From assembly GCF_000421845.1 (NCBI RefSeq), contig NZ_ATXU01000001.1:1-64000 (forward strand): a stretch of 64,000 nucleotides of DNA, in the 5' to 3' direction. The notes under the pieces were generated by a model that was not told where the DNA came from, ran no database searches, and worked only from the letters and a program-made list of their open reading frames with translations. This DNA is from Leucobacter chironomi DSM 19883 (GTDB lineage Bacteria > Actinomycetota > Actinomycetes > Actinomycetales > Microbacteriaceae). How positions within the stretch are numbered: the first letter of the stretch is position 1; every line of letters starts with the position of its first letter. The translations under genes and the position numbers were made by a program. Shown in pieces: positions 1-8,237 of the stretch.

Positions 1-741
1 GACCGCGCACCAACTCAGCCTTGTAGTATCCGTTCACCGTCTCAGCGAGAGCATTGTCATAGCTGTCACCCACGGTCCCGATCGATGGCGTCGCTCCGAT
101 CTCGGCAAGACGCTCACCGTAACGAATCGATGTGAACTGGCTGCCCGCATCGCTGTGGCAACGCAAATCTGGAAGATGCCTGCCGCGCGACCATCGTGCC
201 ATCTCGATCGCGTCAAGCACCGTCTCGGTCTTCATGTTCGATGCACATCGCCAGCCCACAATCATGCGACTGTATGCGTCGATGATGAAGCACACGTATG
301 CAACACCCTGCCAGGTCGGCACGAACGTCAAATCGGTGACCCACAACTCGTTCGGCGCAGCAGCGTTGAACACGCGGTTTACGAGGTCAGGGTGCCTGGG
401 CATTCGCGGGTCGGGCTTCGTGGTCTTCACTCGCTTCTCACGGCGCACGCGCTCAATCCCGAGGACTTTCATGAGCCGGGCGACCTGGTCGCGACCGATC
501 TGGATACCTGCTCGCTGGGCGGCTTTCCAGAGCTTGCGCGCCCCATAGACGGAGTAATTGTCTTCCCAGAGTTCGAGCAGCCGCGGCGCGATTTCCGCGT
601 CGCGCCGCTGCCGGGCAGACGCTGGTCTGCTATTCGCTGCGTAATACGTGGACGGGCCACCTGCAATACCTTGCAGATGCGCTCGACCCCGAGCCTTCAA
701 CCGGCAACAACATCGTCCTTGTTGCCGTTGATAAATGCCAC
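1..741 (-). pseudogene. IS3-family transposase OrfB (DDE integrase), degenerate and truncated by window edge
   Basis: The reverse strand encodes a typical OrfB: an HTH_21-like part, then an rve integrase core with the catalytic triad visible as D in WVTDLTF, D in HSDAGSQFTS and E in DNALAETVNG. The presumed GTG start at 739-741 overlaps the orfA stop. The gene is broken twice near its start: an in-frame TGA about 15 codons in (around 697-699), and a one-base deletion near 656-662 that shifts frame just before the PSTYYAA motif. From about base 655 to base 1 the frame is open and continues out of the window. Programmed frameshifting normally joins OrfA and OrfB in IS3 elements, but it would not repair these two lesions. 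Confidence 0.8.
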
Positions 742-1073
742 TAGTTCTTGTGTTGGCGGTCGAGCTCCGCCCCGAAGAAAGACGCGGCCCGTTTCAGGAT
801 TTCATTCGCGCGCTTGAGCTCACGCACCTCTTGCTCAAGCTCTCGCATACGTGTCTGCTCGTCGGTCGTAACCCCAGCTTTCACACCGTCATCGATGTCA
901 GCTTGACGCACCCAGGAGCGCACTGACTCGACCCCGTAGCCGAGCTGCTCAGCCACCCGCGACGTCGTTCCCTGGCTCGTACCGAGCTCGGCGCGGAGAG
1001 TGCGCACCATCCGGACCGCTGCAGCCTTCTCCTCAGCGGAATAGCGGCGTCCCTTGTTCTTGTGTTGGGGCAT
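741..1073 (-). CDS. IS3-family transposase OrfA (HTH_Tnp_1)
   Basis: A 110-residue protein with the usual IS3 OrfA layout: a basic N-terminus (RRYSAEEKAAAVRMV), a helix-turn-helix around residues 10-60, and a C-terminal heptad/leucine-zipper helix (about residues 70-100, MRELEQEVRELKRANEILK) used for multimerisation. It binds the IS ends. The ATG at 1071-1073 is chosen over upstream in-frame starts because family members begin at the short basic segment. It ends one base into orfB. The gene looks intact while its orfB partner does not, so any product could act only as an inhibitor or in trans. Confidence 0.85.
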   Translation of the reverse strand: MPQHKNKGRRYSAEEKAAAVRMVRTLRAELGTSQGTTSRVAEQLGYGVESVRSWVRQADIDDGVKAGVTTDEQTRMRELEQEVRELKRANEILKRAASFFGAELDRQHKN

Positions 1074-1565
1074 GAATCCATTCTCCATCCGTAACTCTGG
1101 AGCCTCCAACAAACCCAGGGCGCTTCACATGCTGCTCGCTGCAGACAAAGAAACAAAGGCGGGGCTCGCGCGCCAACTCAAGCAACTGGAGGCACAAGAG
1201 GAGCGACTCATCGACTTGGCTGCGAACGGGACGTATGCAGTCCCGAAGCTCCGTGACAAGCTCGAAGAAACAACCCTTCAGAAAGGCGTCATCCAAGAGA
1301 AACTCGCCCGCACCATAGATCGACTCCGTTACAGCGCCGAAACGGCGCTGTCGCACCTTCAGCTGTTACGGAATCCTGGCGAGCTCTACCGCAATGCCCC
1401 AGACAGCGTCCGGCGCGATCTCCTCGAGGCGTTCTTCGTTCGGCTTCGCATCTACGAAGACGGTGAGAAGGTATACATCGAGGTGGAGCGAACGGAGGCG
1501 AATCAGTCCTTCCGCGACGTAGCCGCGACCGTGCGCACCGCACGCAGCAAGAAGGGCGCAGAGAA

Positions 1566-1597
1566 ACCAAAAACTCCCCGCAAGTCTGCGGAGAGTT
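1566..1597 (-). terminator. Rho-independent terminator downstream of tRNA-Gln
   Basis: Arms at 1572-1582 and 1587-1597 pair over 11 bp with one mismatch around a 4-nt loop. Read on the minus strand, the hairpin is followed directly by a T tract (GTTTTTGG). It lies ~58 nt past the tRNA-Gln 3' end, as expected for that transcript, but is embedded in the recombinase frame. Confidence 0.7.
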
Positions 1598-1654
1598 CGG
1601 ATTCTTTGGATGTAATGCCGGTTCACTTAGCCCTTGGTTTGAACAAGAGCACTA

Positions 1655-1729
1655 TGGCTGGGATACCAGGACTCGAACCTAGAATGACGGTACCAGAAAC
1701 CGTAGTGTTGCCAATTACACCATATCCCA
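1655..1729 (-). tRNA. tRNA-Gln (anticodon CTG)
   Basis: A full cloverleaf folds on the minus strand: acceptor TGGGATA/TATCCCA; D arm from GGTGTAATTGGCAACAC; anticodon stem ACGGT/ACCGT with loop TTCTGGT, giving anticodon CTG (reads CAG); and a T arm with GGTTCGAGTCC. The discriminator is G and the 3' CCA is encoded (1655-1657). The 3' end faces the serine-recombinase remnant, which suggests this tRNA was an integration target. Confidence 0.95.
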
Positions 1730-1743
1730 AGGCGGAAATCTGA

Positions 1744-1928
1744 ACTCCGGGGAGCTCAGCACCGAGAGATAACTCTACCCGATCGGCGAGCACAACTCCA
1801 AATCAGGCGGCCGTGGGCAGCAGGCCGGGCGCGCTGCCGGGCACGGCGCGGCGCAGGCCCGGAAGGCAGGGCCCGAAACGCAGGGCCCGGCACCAAGCCG
1901 GGCGCAGTACCCGCCGCACCGGCCCGCG
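1744..1928. other. Intergenic, no gene seen
   Basis: Very GC-rich sequence between tRNA-Gln and the 3' end of the next gene, with short repeats such as GCAGGGCCCG twice near 1867-1888. No coding frame with family resemblance and no convincing promoter was found; the open frames here look like composition artefacts. Confidence 0.5.
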
Positions 1929-2390
1929 CTACGCATAGTCGTCGGGGGTGAGCTGGCGCACGCCCTCGTCGTGGAGCACGAACTGCGCGCGCAGCCGGAG
2001 CCCCTGCTGCGCGGTCTCGTGCGCGAGCGCCCTGGCCCAGGCGCGATCCTGCGCATCGAATCGCTCGCTGCCGCGGCGCTCCCACACGAGCGCGATCGAG
2101 GCGGCGTCGAGCACTTCGCAGACCATGGCGGCGCGGTCGGCCAGCACGTGCGGGATCGACACGAGCCCGAGGTCTTCGGTCTCCACCAGCTCGTCGGGAC
2201 TCTCGGGGAGGTCTTCCATCGGCATCAGCGGGCCGAGCTGCCGCTGCCGATCGTCGAAGGCGAACAGCCAGAGCTGGCGCCGGCTGGCCCGGGCCAGGAG
2301 CAGCTCGACAAGCTCGTGCAGCTCGGCGTCGGTCGCGAAGACGCGGTGGCGGCTGAGGCGGGGATCATCGGGGCGCAGAGGAGAGGTCAT
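1929..2390 (-). CDS. Conserved hypothetical protein (153 aa)
   Basis: A soluble, acidic protein with no signal peptide or membrane segment. A central stretch (RRQLWLFAFDDRQRQLGPL) and a C-terminal WARALAHETAQQGLRL helix look conserved-protein-like, and I recall similar hypothetical proteins in Microbacteriaceae, but I do not recognise a function. The ATG at 2388-2390 is chosen because TGGAG lies just upstream; the frame stays open for another ~100 codons upstream but that extension is Arg/Gly/Ala-rich shadow sequence overlapping the USP gene. It stands alone: the gap to the USP gene is 140 bp. Confidence 0.65.
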   Translation of the reverse strand: MTSPLRPDDPRLSRHRVFATDAELHELVELLLARASRRQLWLFAFDDRQRQLGPLMPMEDLPESPDELVETEDLGLVSIPHVLADRAAMVCEVLDAASIALVWERRGSERFDAQDRAWARALAHETAQQGLRLRAQFVLHDEGVRQLTPDDYA

Positions 2391-2530
2391 GGCTCCAGCA
2401 TGCGCGTCCGCAACGGCCGACGGGCCGTGATCCACGCATCTGTGGAGAAGTCGCGTGAATCGCCGTCCGGGGCCGGGTTGTGAGCGGAGTGGGCCCCGAG
2501 TGCGACCCGCTCCGCTCTCAGCAGCGCGGC

Positions 2531-3466
2531 TCAGGCTGCGGCGGTCGAACGCCCCCGCGCGACGTAGTCGTCGGTGGCGCGACGGGGCACCACCACCACG
2601 GGCACGGGCGAGTGGCGCACGATCTTCACGGCGTGCGAGCCGAGCGAGATTCTCGCGATCGGCCCCAGGCTGCTCGAACCGACCACCAGCACCTCGGCCG
2701 CGAGCCACGGGATCGCGCGGAGCGCCGCACCCCAGCTGTCACCGGCGCCGACTGCTACCTCGACCGAGGCCGGCTGCCGTTCGAACTGCTCGATGCTGTT
2801 GAGGATCGACTCGGCATCCTCTCGGATCCGCGCCTCCCAGTCTTCGATGATCTCGTTCTCGACGTCGCGCCCCACCCGCGCGGTGAGGAAGGCGCGCGGG
2901 CGGGTGTGGAACGACGCGATGCGGATCCCCTCCCCCGCCTCGGCCGCGATCGCGGCGGCGCCGAGCACGAGCTCGGCCGAGGTCTCCGATCCGCTGTAGG
3001 CCGCGGTCACCCGCTGCAGCCGCGCCCCCGGTTCGGCCTCGAAGCCGTGCGGTGCGATGGCGACGGGCAGGTGCGCGCTCTGCAGAAGGCCCGTAACGAC
3101 GGATCCGAGCACCACCTCGCCCTCGGGCCCGGTCTCCTTCGCGCCCACGACGAGCCGCTGCGCGCCCACGTTCTCGCAGGCCGCGAGGAGGCCGCGCCGC
3201 GCGCTCGGCCCGTCATGCACGATGTAACTCGCGTCGATGTCTACCGGCACGAGCTCCCGCGCCTCGTCGAGGGCGGCCTCGGCCTGCTCGCGCACGAAGC
3301 GCTGGTACTCGCCGTCGACCCCGCTGAGCGGGCGCTGCGGCGGCCAGCCGGCGGCGTCGACCGCCACCACCACGAGCGGCAGCTCCGACGAGCGGGCGAG
3401 CAGCACCGCGAGACTCACGGCGGCGTGCGAGCAGTGCCCGGGCGCGACCCCGACCACGACGCTCAT
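2531..3466 (-). CDS. Universal stress protein, tandem UspA domains
   Basis: A 311-residue cytoplasmic protein with two UspA folds, about residues 1-145 and 150-300. Each half ends with a nucleotide-binding-type glycine motif: VGAKETGPEGEVVLGSVV in the first, VVGSSSLGPIARISLGSHA in the second. Tandem USPs of this length are common in actinobacteria and bind ATP or other ligands during stress, hypoxia or stationary phase. Its start overlaps the stop of the upstream permease by 4 nt (ATGA), so the two are translationally coupled. A USP fused in an operon with an amino-acid permease may report on or modulate the transporter; that role is inference. Confidence 0.9.
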   Translation of the reverse strand: MSVVVGVAPGHCSHAAVSLAVLLARSSELPLVVVAVDAAGWPPQRPLSGVDGEYQRFVREQAEAALDEARELVPVDIDASYIVHDGPSARRGLLAACENVGAQRLVVGAKETGPEGEVVLGSVVTGLLQSAHLPVAIAPHGFEAEPGARLQRVTAAYSGSETSAELVLGAAAIAAEAGEGIRIASFHTRPRAFLTARVGRDVENEIIEDWEARIREDAESILNSIEQFERQPASVEVAVGAGDSWGAALRAIPWLAAEVLVVGSSSLGPIARISLGSHAVKIVRHSPVPVVVVPRRATDDYVARGRSTAAA

Positions 3467-5064
3467 CGCTCGTCTCCGCGGTCGGCGGGCGAGGATCCGG
3501 GTCCGCCCGAGCGCTCAACGGTGTCCTCGCCCACCACCGGATCGCCGGCGGTGACGTCCGGGATGTCGAGCGTGCCGGTCTCGATGTGCGCGGCGGCGCG
3601 CTCCGCGTCGCCGTCGCGGTAGCGGCCGGGGCCGACGAGGCGGATCAGGCCGGTCTTGAGCTGCTCGCCGAGCACCGAGTTCTTGCGGCCGGTGAACCAC
3701 CACCACACGAGCACCACGAGCGTCCATCCGAGGAAGACGAAGATGGTAATGGGCCGCAGATCCTTGATGATCCAGAGGCAGCCGATGATCGAGAGGATCG
3801 GGATCACCGGATAGAGCGGCACGCGGAACTTGCGCTCCAGGTCGGGCTCGCGCTTGCGCAGCACCATCACCGCGACCGACACGACGGTGAACGCGGCGAG
3901 CGTGCCGATCGAGGTCATCTCGGCGAGGAAGTTGATGGGCAGCACGCCCGCGAGGATCGCGACGATCACCGAGACGATGACGGTGTTGGCCACCGGGGTC
4001 ATGGTGCGCGGGTTGACCTTCTGGAAGATCTTGGGCGCCATGCCGTCGCGCGACATCGCGAACAGGATGCGGGTCTGGCCATAGAGCACGACGAGGGTGA
4101 CGCTGAAGATCGAGATCACGGCGCCGGCCGCGACGAGCGTGCCGGGCCAGGACGCCCCGATGATGTTCTCGAGGATCTGCGAGAGACCGGCCGACTGCCC
4201 GTCGAACTCGGCGGTGGGCTGGGCGCCCAGCGCGGCGACGGCGACGAGCACGTACATGGTGGTCACCACGACGAGCGCGGCGACGAGAGCGATCGGCAGG
4301 TTGCGGCGGGGGTTCTTCGCCTCGTCGCCGGCGGTGGCGACGGCGTCGAGACCCACGAAGGAGAAGAAGATGAGGCCCGCGCCCGTCATCACGCCGCTGA
4401 ATCCGAAGGGCGCGAAGTCGGCGAAGTTGTTGGTGTTCCAGCCGGTGATGCCCACCGCGACGAAGAACAGCAGCACGGCGATCTTGATGAGCACCATGAT
4501 GGTGTTCGCCACGACCGAGTGCGAGGTGCCGCGCACGAGCAGGAACGCGCACATCGCGATCAGGATCACGGCCGGCAGGTTGATGATGCCGCCCTCTTCG
4601 GGGGCCGCCGACAGCGCGACCGGCAGCTGGAAGCCGAAGAGGTTGCCCATGAGCTGGTTCACGTACTGCGACCACCCCACGGCCACCGCCGCCGTCGACA
4701 CCCCGTACTCGAGCAGCAGACAGGCGGCCACGCCCATCGCGGGCAGCTCGCCGAGGGTGCTGTAGGCGTAGGAGTAGGAGGATCCCGACACCGGCACGCT
4801 GCTCGCCAGCTCGGCGTAGCAGAGCGCCGACAGCCCGGCGACGGTGGCCGCGATGATGAACGACCAGATCACGGCCGGGCCGGCGATCGGCACCGCTTCG
4901 GAGAGGATGAAGAAGATACCGGTGCCGATCGTGCCGCCGACGCCGATCAGCGTGAGCTGGAAGAGGCCGATGCTGCGCTTCAGCGGGCTGCCGCTCTCAC
5001 CGCCATCGCGAGGGACGGGCTTCACGCGGAAGAGCTGCTGGCGCAGCGTCTGCGGTGTGGACAT
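3463..5064 (-). CDS. APC-family amino acid permease
   Basis: A 533-residue polytopic membrane protein with about 12 transmembrane helices. The N-terminus has the APC signature (LKRSIGLFQLTLIGVGGTIGTGIFF, about residues 25-50, read in parts) followed by a substrate-binding unwound helix GTIGTG. A long hydrophilic C-terminal tail (about residues 470-533) is acidic and Pro-rich. The ATG at 5062-5064 is preceded by GGAGA at good spacing; a start five codons upstream lacks this. It lies 68 bp downstream of the decarboxylase gene on the same strand and overlaps the USP gene, suggesting a decarboxylase-permease-USP transcription unit. Pairing with a basic amino-acid decarboxylase suggests an amino acid/amine substrate, but the sequence does not fix it. 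Confidence 0.85.
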   Translation of the reverse strand: MSTPQTLRQQLFRVKPVPRDGGESGSPLKRSIGLFQLTLIGVGGTIGTGIFFILSEAVPIAGPAVIWSFIIAATVAGLSALCYAELASSVPVSGSSYSYAYSTLGELPAMGVAACLLLEYGVSTAAVAVGWSQYVNQLMGNLFGFQLPVALSAAPEEGGIINLPAVILIAMCAFLLVRGTSHSVVANTIMVLIKIAVLLFFVAVGITGWNTNNFADFAPFGFSGVMTGAGLIFFSFVGLDAVATAGDEAKNPRRNLPIALVAALVVVTTMYVLVAVAALGAQPTAEFDGQSAGLSQILENIIGASWPGTLVAAGAVISIFSVTLVVLYGQTRILFAMSRDGMAPKIFQKVNPRTMTPVANTVIVSVIVAILAGVLPINFLAEMTSIGTLAAFTVVSVAVMVLRKREPDLERKFRVPLYPVIPILSIIGCLWIIKDLRPITIFVFLGWTLVVLVWWWFTGRKNSVLGEQLKTGLIRLVGPGRYRDGDAERAAAHIETGTLDIPDVTAGDPVVGEDTVERSGGPGSSPADRGDER

Positions 5065-5132
5065 GGGTTCTCCAGACATCGTCGTCGTACGTGTTCGGTT
5101 CGGGCCGTTCGGCCGGTGGGCTGGGATTGAGT

Positions 5133-6731
5133 CTAAGCGGTGCGGGTGACGCGGAAGGAGGTCACCGCGGGGTTGACCGCGCCGCGCACATAGCCTGTCG
5201 GCGACGCCGCGACGGCCTGCAGGAAGGCGACGGTCTCGGCCGTGATCTCCTCGCCGGGGATGAGGTTCGGGATCCCGGGCGGGTAGGCGGCGAGAGTGTC
5301 GGCGGAGACCCGTCCGACCGCCTCGGCGGCCGGCACGAGCTCGGTCTGCGCGAAGAAGCCATCGCGGGGCGGCATGCGGAGCGCACCGGGCGCGGGCAGT
5401 GCGGGGAAGGACCCGGCGGCGGCGTGCGCCTCGCGCTCGACGGCGGCCGCGTCGGAGTCGACCGCCGCGACGAGAGCGCGGTGCACGAGCTCGTAGTCGG
5501 GCGTCTTGCCCGCGCCGATGACGGCGACCAGCGAGGTGGCGGTGGACATCTCGAAGTGGATGCCGTCGACGTCGATGAGCCGCTGCCGCAGCCAGTGGCC
5601 GCTCACCCCGGTCGCCGAGACGTCGATGGGCACGCGCAGCAGGTCGGTGTCCACGATGTCGTCGAAGCGGTCGAAGCCGTCGCTGACGACACCGAATCGG
5701 GGGTCGTCGCGCAGCATCTCGCGGAAGCGGCGGGCTCCGGCGATGGAGTGCCCGATCTCGGCCTCGCCGGTCATGAGCGAGTGGCGGGCGATGTCGAGGG
5801 AGGCTCGCAGGATCGCGCTCGTCGAGGTGGAAGCCGTCATCGTGAAGGCGCGCTCGATGAGCGGTTCGAGGCGGTCGGCGAAGAGGCCGTGGCCGAGGTG
5901 CAGCATGGCCGACTGCGTGAGGGAGCCGGCGAGCTTGTGCGTGCTCGACACGACGAGGTCGGCGCCGAGGCGGGCGGGCGACTCGGGCAGCTCGGGGTGG
6001 AAGCCGAAGTGCGGGCCCCAGGCGCCGTCGACGATGAGCGGTGCGCCATGTGCGTGGGCGACGTCGCTGAGGCCGCGCACGTCGGCGACGGAGCCGAAGT
6101 AGCTGGGCGAGATGATGTAGACGGCCGAAGCGGGACGCCCCTCGCGCGCGGCGGTCGTGAGCGCCTCGTCGAGCGCCGCCGGGGAGACGCCGTGCGACAT
6201 GCCGTGGAAGCCGTCGACGGAGGGGAAGACGAAGCCCGGGATCAGTCCGGCTGCGAGCACGCCGTCGCTGAAGCTGGAGTGCGCGCTGCGCTGCGAGACG
6301 ATGTGCTCGCCGAGACCGCGGGCGGCGAGCGCTGCGGTGCGGTTGGCCTGCGAGGCGCCGTTGGTGAGGAACCACGTGCGGCGCGCGCCCCAGGCCTCGG
6401 CGGCGAGCGCGAGCGCCCGGTCGAGCGGCGAGTCCGCGCCGAGGTCGACGTCGTCGATGAGCATGGGGATGTCGAGCTGCAGGGTGCGCTCGCCGAGGTA
6501 GTCGGCGAGGCGCGCTCCGAGCCCGCGGTCGCTGCCGCCGTGGCCGGGCACCATGAGCTGCACGGGGCCGCGCGCGACGTAGCGGTCGAGCGCGTCCGCG
6601 TAGGGGGTCTCGGCGTGCCGGCGCAGCACGGACTGCCGCTCGGCGGCGGGCGAGCGGGTCTCGGCGGGCGCTGACGAGCTCGTGGAGTGGTCGAGCGCGG
6701 GGAGGCCGACCGGGTCGGTGACGTGGAGCAT
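5133..6731 (-). CDS. Orn/Lys/Arg decarboxylase-type PLP enzyme
   Basis: A 532-residue fold-type-I PLP protein of the Orn/Lys/Arg decarboxylase major-domain family. Visible motifs: MVPGHGGS near residue 60, TNGASQANRTA (PLP phosphate region), VDGAWGPHFGF (PLP-binding Asp) and SSTHKLAG containing the Schiff-base lysine. It lacks the N-terminal wing domain of the long enterobacterial inducible enzymes and resembles the short Gram-positive type. It would decarboxylate a basic amino acid to a polyamine (cadaverine, agmatine or putrescine) in the cytoplasm; the substrate is not resolved. The next gene downstream is an APC permease, and the divergent gene is a LysR regulator sharing a 123-bp control region. 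The ATG directly follows GGAGGG, too close for a normal ribosome site; CACGAT six bases upstream could make it leaderless. Confidence 0.82.
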   Translation of the reverse strand: MLHVTDPVGLPALDHSTSSSAPAETRSPAAERQSVLRRHAETPYADALDRYVARGPVQLMVPGHGGSDRGLGARLADYLGERTLQLDIPMLIDDVDLGADSPLDRALALAAEAWGARRTWFLTNGASQANRTAALAARGLGEHIVSQRSAHSSFSDGVLAAGLIPGFVFPSVDGFHGMSHGVSPAALDEALTTAAREGRPASAVYIISPSYFGSVADVRGLSDVAHAHGAPLIVDGAWGPHFGFHPELPESPARLGADLVVSSTHKLAGSLTQSAMLHLGHGLFADRLEPLIERAFTMTASTSTSAILRASLDIARHSLMTGEAEIGHSIAGARRFREMLRDDPRFGVVSDGFDRFDDIVDTDLLRVPIDVSATGVSGHWLRQRLIDVDGIHFEMSTATSLVAVIGAGKTPDYELVHRALVAAVDSDAAAVEREAHAAAGSFPALPAPGALRMPPRDGFFAQTELVPAAEAVGRVSADTLAAYPPGIPNLIPGEEITAETVAFLQAVAASPTGYVRGAVNPAVTSFRVTRTA

Positions 6732-6785
6732 CCCTCCATCGTGGGGGTGCGGATCACGATCGTGAACCCCCGTATCGTCTCGGAA

Positions 6786-6806
6786 GTCACATATGCTGTA
6801 TGTGAC
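6786..6806. promoter_or_regulatory. Perfect 8-bp-arm dyad, probable LysR operator
   Basis: GTCACATA (6786-6793), 5-nt spacer TGCTG, then TATGTGAC (6799-6806). The arms are exact reverse complements. A further half-site GTATGTG follows at 6816-6822. It lies between the divergent decarboxylase and LysR genes, and spacing and symmetry fit a LysR-type recognition site with autoregulation. Confidence 0.7.
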
Positions 6807-6854
6807 AAACGTGCCGTATGTGCCTGAGTGTCAGATATGGGATAGTGGGATGCC

Positions 6855-7775
6855 ATGATCGACCTGCGTCAGCTCCAAGCCCTGCGGGCGGTGCACGCCG
6901 AGGGGTCCGTCACCGGGGCCGCCCGCCGCCTCGGCTGGAGCCAGCCCACGGTCGACTACCACCTCAAGAACCTCGACGGCCAGGTCGGCGCCGCGGTGAT
7001 CAACCGCTCCTCGCGCGGCAGCTCGCTCACGCCCGTGGGCGTGCTGCTGCTCGATCGCGGCGAGGAGATCCTCACCCTCACCGATCGCGCCCTGCGCGAC
7101 GCGCGCGAGCTCACCCAGATGGGGCGCGTGCGGTTGCGCTTCGGGACCTTCCCCACAGCCGCGGCGAAGCTGCTGCCTTCGATCGTCGCGCAGGTGACCG
7201 AGTTGGGGATCGAGCTGGACGCCGTGCTCGAAGAGGTGCCGCAGCTCGTCGAGCACGTCAACCGGAGACAGCTCGACGCCGCGATCGTGTACTCGGTGCC
7301 CGATCACGAGCTGGCGTTCCGCTCCGACATCGTCACCACCGAGGTGCTGCGCGATCCGCTCATGCTCGCCCTGCCGGAGGGGCACCCGCTCGCAGCGCGC
7401 GCCGCCATCGACCGCGCAGCCCTGCTCACGCTCAGCGGCGAGCGCTGGCTCTTCGCCGCCGCCTGGGACGACCCCATGGACGCGATGGTGATCGACGCTT
7501 TCGCGCAGGCCGGGCACACGCTCGACGTGGCGATCCGCACCGACGACTTCCAGGTCATGCTCGGCATGGTCGCCGCCCGCATGGCCGTCAGCTTCCTGCC
7601 CCGCCTCGCGAGCACCCGCGAGCACCCCGGCGTCGTGCTGCGCCCCATCGACGAGCCGTCGTTCGTGCGCTCGCTGCTCATCGCGGCGCCCGCGGACGGC
7701 GCCGGCAAGCAGCCCTCCGCGGCGGTGCGTCAGCTCGCCGAGGCGATCCGCGGCGCCGTCTCCGCGCTCGACTGA
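6855..7775 (+). CDS. LysR-family transcriptional regulator
   Basis: A 306-residue regulator. Residues 1-60 form the LysR winged HTH (MIDLRQLQALRAVHAEGSV, AARRLGWSQPTVDYHLKNL); residues ~90-300 form the periplasmic-binding-like effector domain starting at RLRFGTFPTAAAKLLP. HTH recognition helix residues QPTVDYHL differ from the common QPAVSxQI, as in a subset of actinobacterial members. It is transcribed away from the decarboxylase-permease-USP operon and is its likely activator; the perfect dyad 49-69 nt upstream is the likely site. The effector may be the decarboxylase substrate amino acid (inference). Confidence 0.9.
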   Translation: MIDLRQLQALRAVHAEGSVTGAARRLGWSQPTVDYHLKNLDGQVGAAVINRSSRGSSLTPVGVLLLDRGEEILTLTDRALRDARELTQMGRVRLRFGTFPTAAAKLLPSIVAQVTELGIELDAVLEEVPQLVEHVNRRQLDAAIVYSVPDHELAFRSDIVTTEVLRDPLMLALPEGHPLAARAAIDRAALLTLSGERWLFAAAWDDPMDAMVIDAFAQAGHTLDVAIRTDDFQVMLGMVAARMAVSFLPRLASTREHPGVVLRPIDEPSFVRSLLIAAPADGAGKQPSAAVRQLAEAIRGAVSALD

Positions 7776-7805
7776 GCGCCGCCGGGAGCCGAGATCGCGC
7801 GGTCG

Positions 7806-8237
7806 TCAGGCCTCGAGATCGCTCGGCCCGAACGCGAGCGGCAGCACCTCGTCGATCGTGCGCACTCCCGCAACGGTCTCGATCAAGAGACCGGGGGCGG
7901 CGTGCTCGGCCAGCAGCTGCCGACAGCGGCCGCAGGGCATGATCGTCGCCCCGTCGCCGTCGACGCACACGAACGCCGCGAGTCGCCCGCCCCCGCTCAT
8001 GTGCAGCGCCGAGACGAGCGCGCACTCCGCGCACAGCGTCAGCCCGTACGAGGCGTTCTCCACATTGCATCCCGCGACAATCCGGCCGTCGTCGACGAGC
8101 GCCGCAGCGCCTACGCGGTAGCGGGAGTAGGGGGCGTAGGCGCGATCCCGGGCCGCGTTCGCCGCGGCGCGCAGGGCGGGCCAGTCCACTCCCCCGTCGG
8201 GTTCCCGGCCCCCGGGCTCCTCCGGCGGGATGCTCAC
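7806..8237 (-). CDS. cdd: Cytidine deaminase
   Basis: A 143-residue homotetrameric-type cytidine deaminase: zinc-dependent deamination of (deoxy)cytidine to (deoxy)uridine in pyrimidine salvage. Visible features: YAPYSRYRVGAA near residue 34, the substrate loop CNVENASYG (57-65), zinc-ligand/catalytic C69-A-E71, and the second zinc motif PCGRC near residue 105. The GTG at 8235-8237 overlaps the stop of ppx by 4 nt (GTGA), implying coupling. The length agrees with family members; an ATG in the same frame far upstream would place most of the protein inside ppx and is rejected. Confidence 0.92.
   Translation of the reverse strand: MSIPPEEPGGREPDGGVDWPALRAAANAARDRAYAPYSRYRVGAAALVDDGRIVAGCNVENASYGLTLCAECALVSALHMSGGGRLAAFVCVDGDGATIMPCGRCRQLLAEHAAPGLLIETVAGVRTIDEVLPLAFGPSDLEA

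Larger units (their letters stand above)
1..1111 (-). mobile_element. IS3-family insertion sequence, partial (left part outside window)
   Basis: An orfA/orfB pair reads leftward off the window edge. Orf families and the DDE integrase core identify the IS3 family. The right boundary is set near 1111 because reading-frame homology to a serine recombinase resumes there; the terminal inverted repeat was not confirmed because the other end is outside the window. The element appears to interrupt the recombinase gene, whose N-terminal half should lie beyond base 1. orfB carries a stop and a frameshift, so this copy is probably no longer autonomous. Confidence 0.75.
1112..1743 (+). pseudogene. Serine recombinase (large integrase type), C-terminal remnant
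   Basis: This frame encodes only the C-terminal region of a large serine recombinase: the long coiled coil (LARQLKQLEAQEERLIDLA, about 1165-1330) and the following helical and beta segments (RRDLLEAFFVRLRIYEDGEKV). The resolvase catalytic domain with its Ser nucleophile is missing and should lie left of the IS element. The frame remains open through the antisense of the tRNA-Gln gene and stops at 1743, so the last ~28 residues are antisense-tRNA sequence and may not belong to a real protein. It is probably the remnant of an integrated prophage or conjugative element next to a tRNA. Confidence 0.75.

Noticed and set aside
2480-3622. 380-codon plus-strand frame over the USP gene
   Set aside because: Antisense shadow; no start signal and low-complexity His/Arg/Asp composition.
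5065-6375. N-terminal extension of the APC permease into a 970-residue frame
   Set aside because: The added ~437 residues are Arg/Pro/Ala-rich shadow of the decarboxylase gene; a ribosome site precedes the start at 5064.
5055-6674. Long plus-strand frame of 539 codons opposite the decarboxylase
   Set aside because: Antisense shadow caused by high GC; composition is Gly/Glu/Asp/Arg-rich with no family resemblance, while the minus strand has clear PLP motifs.
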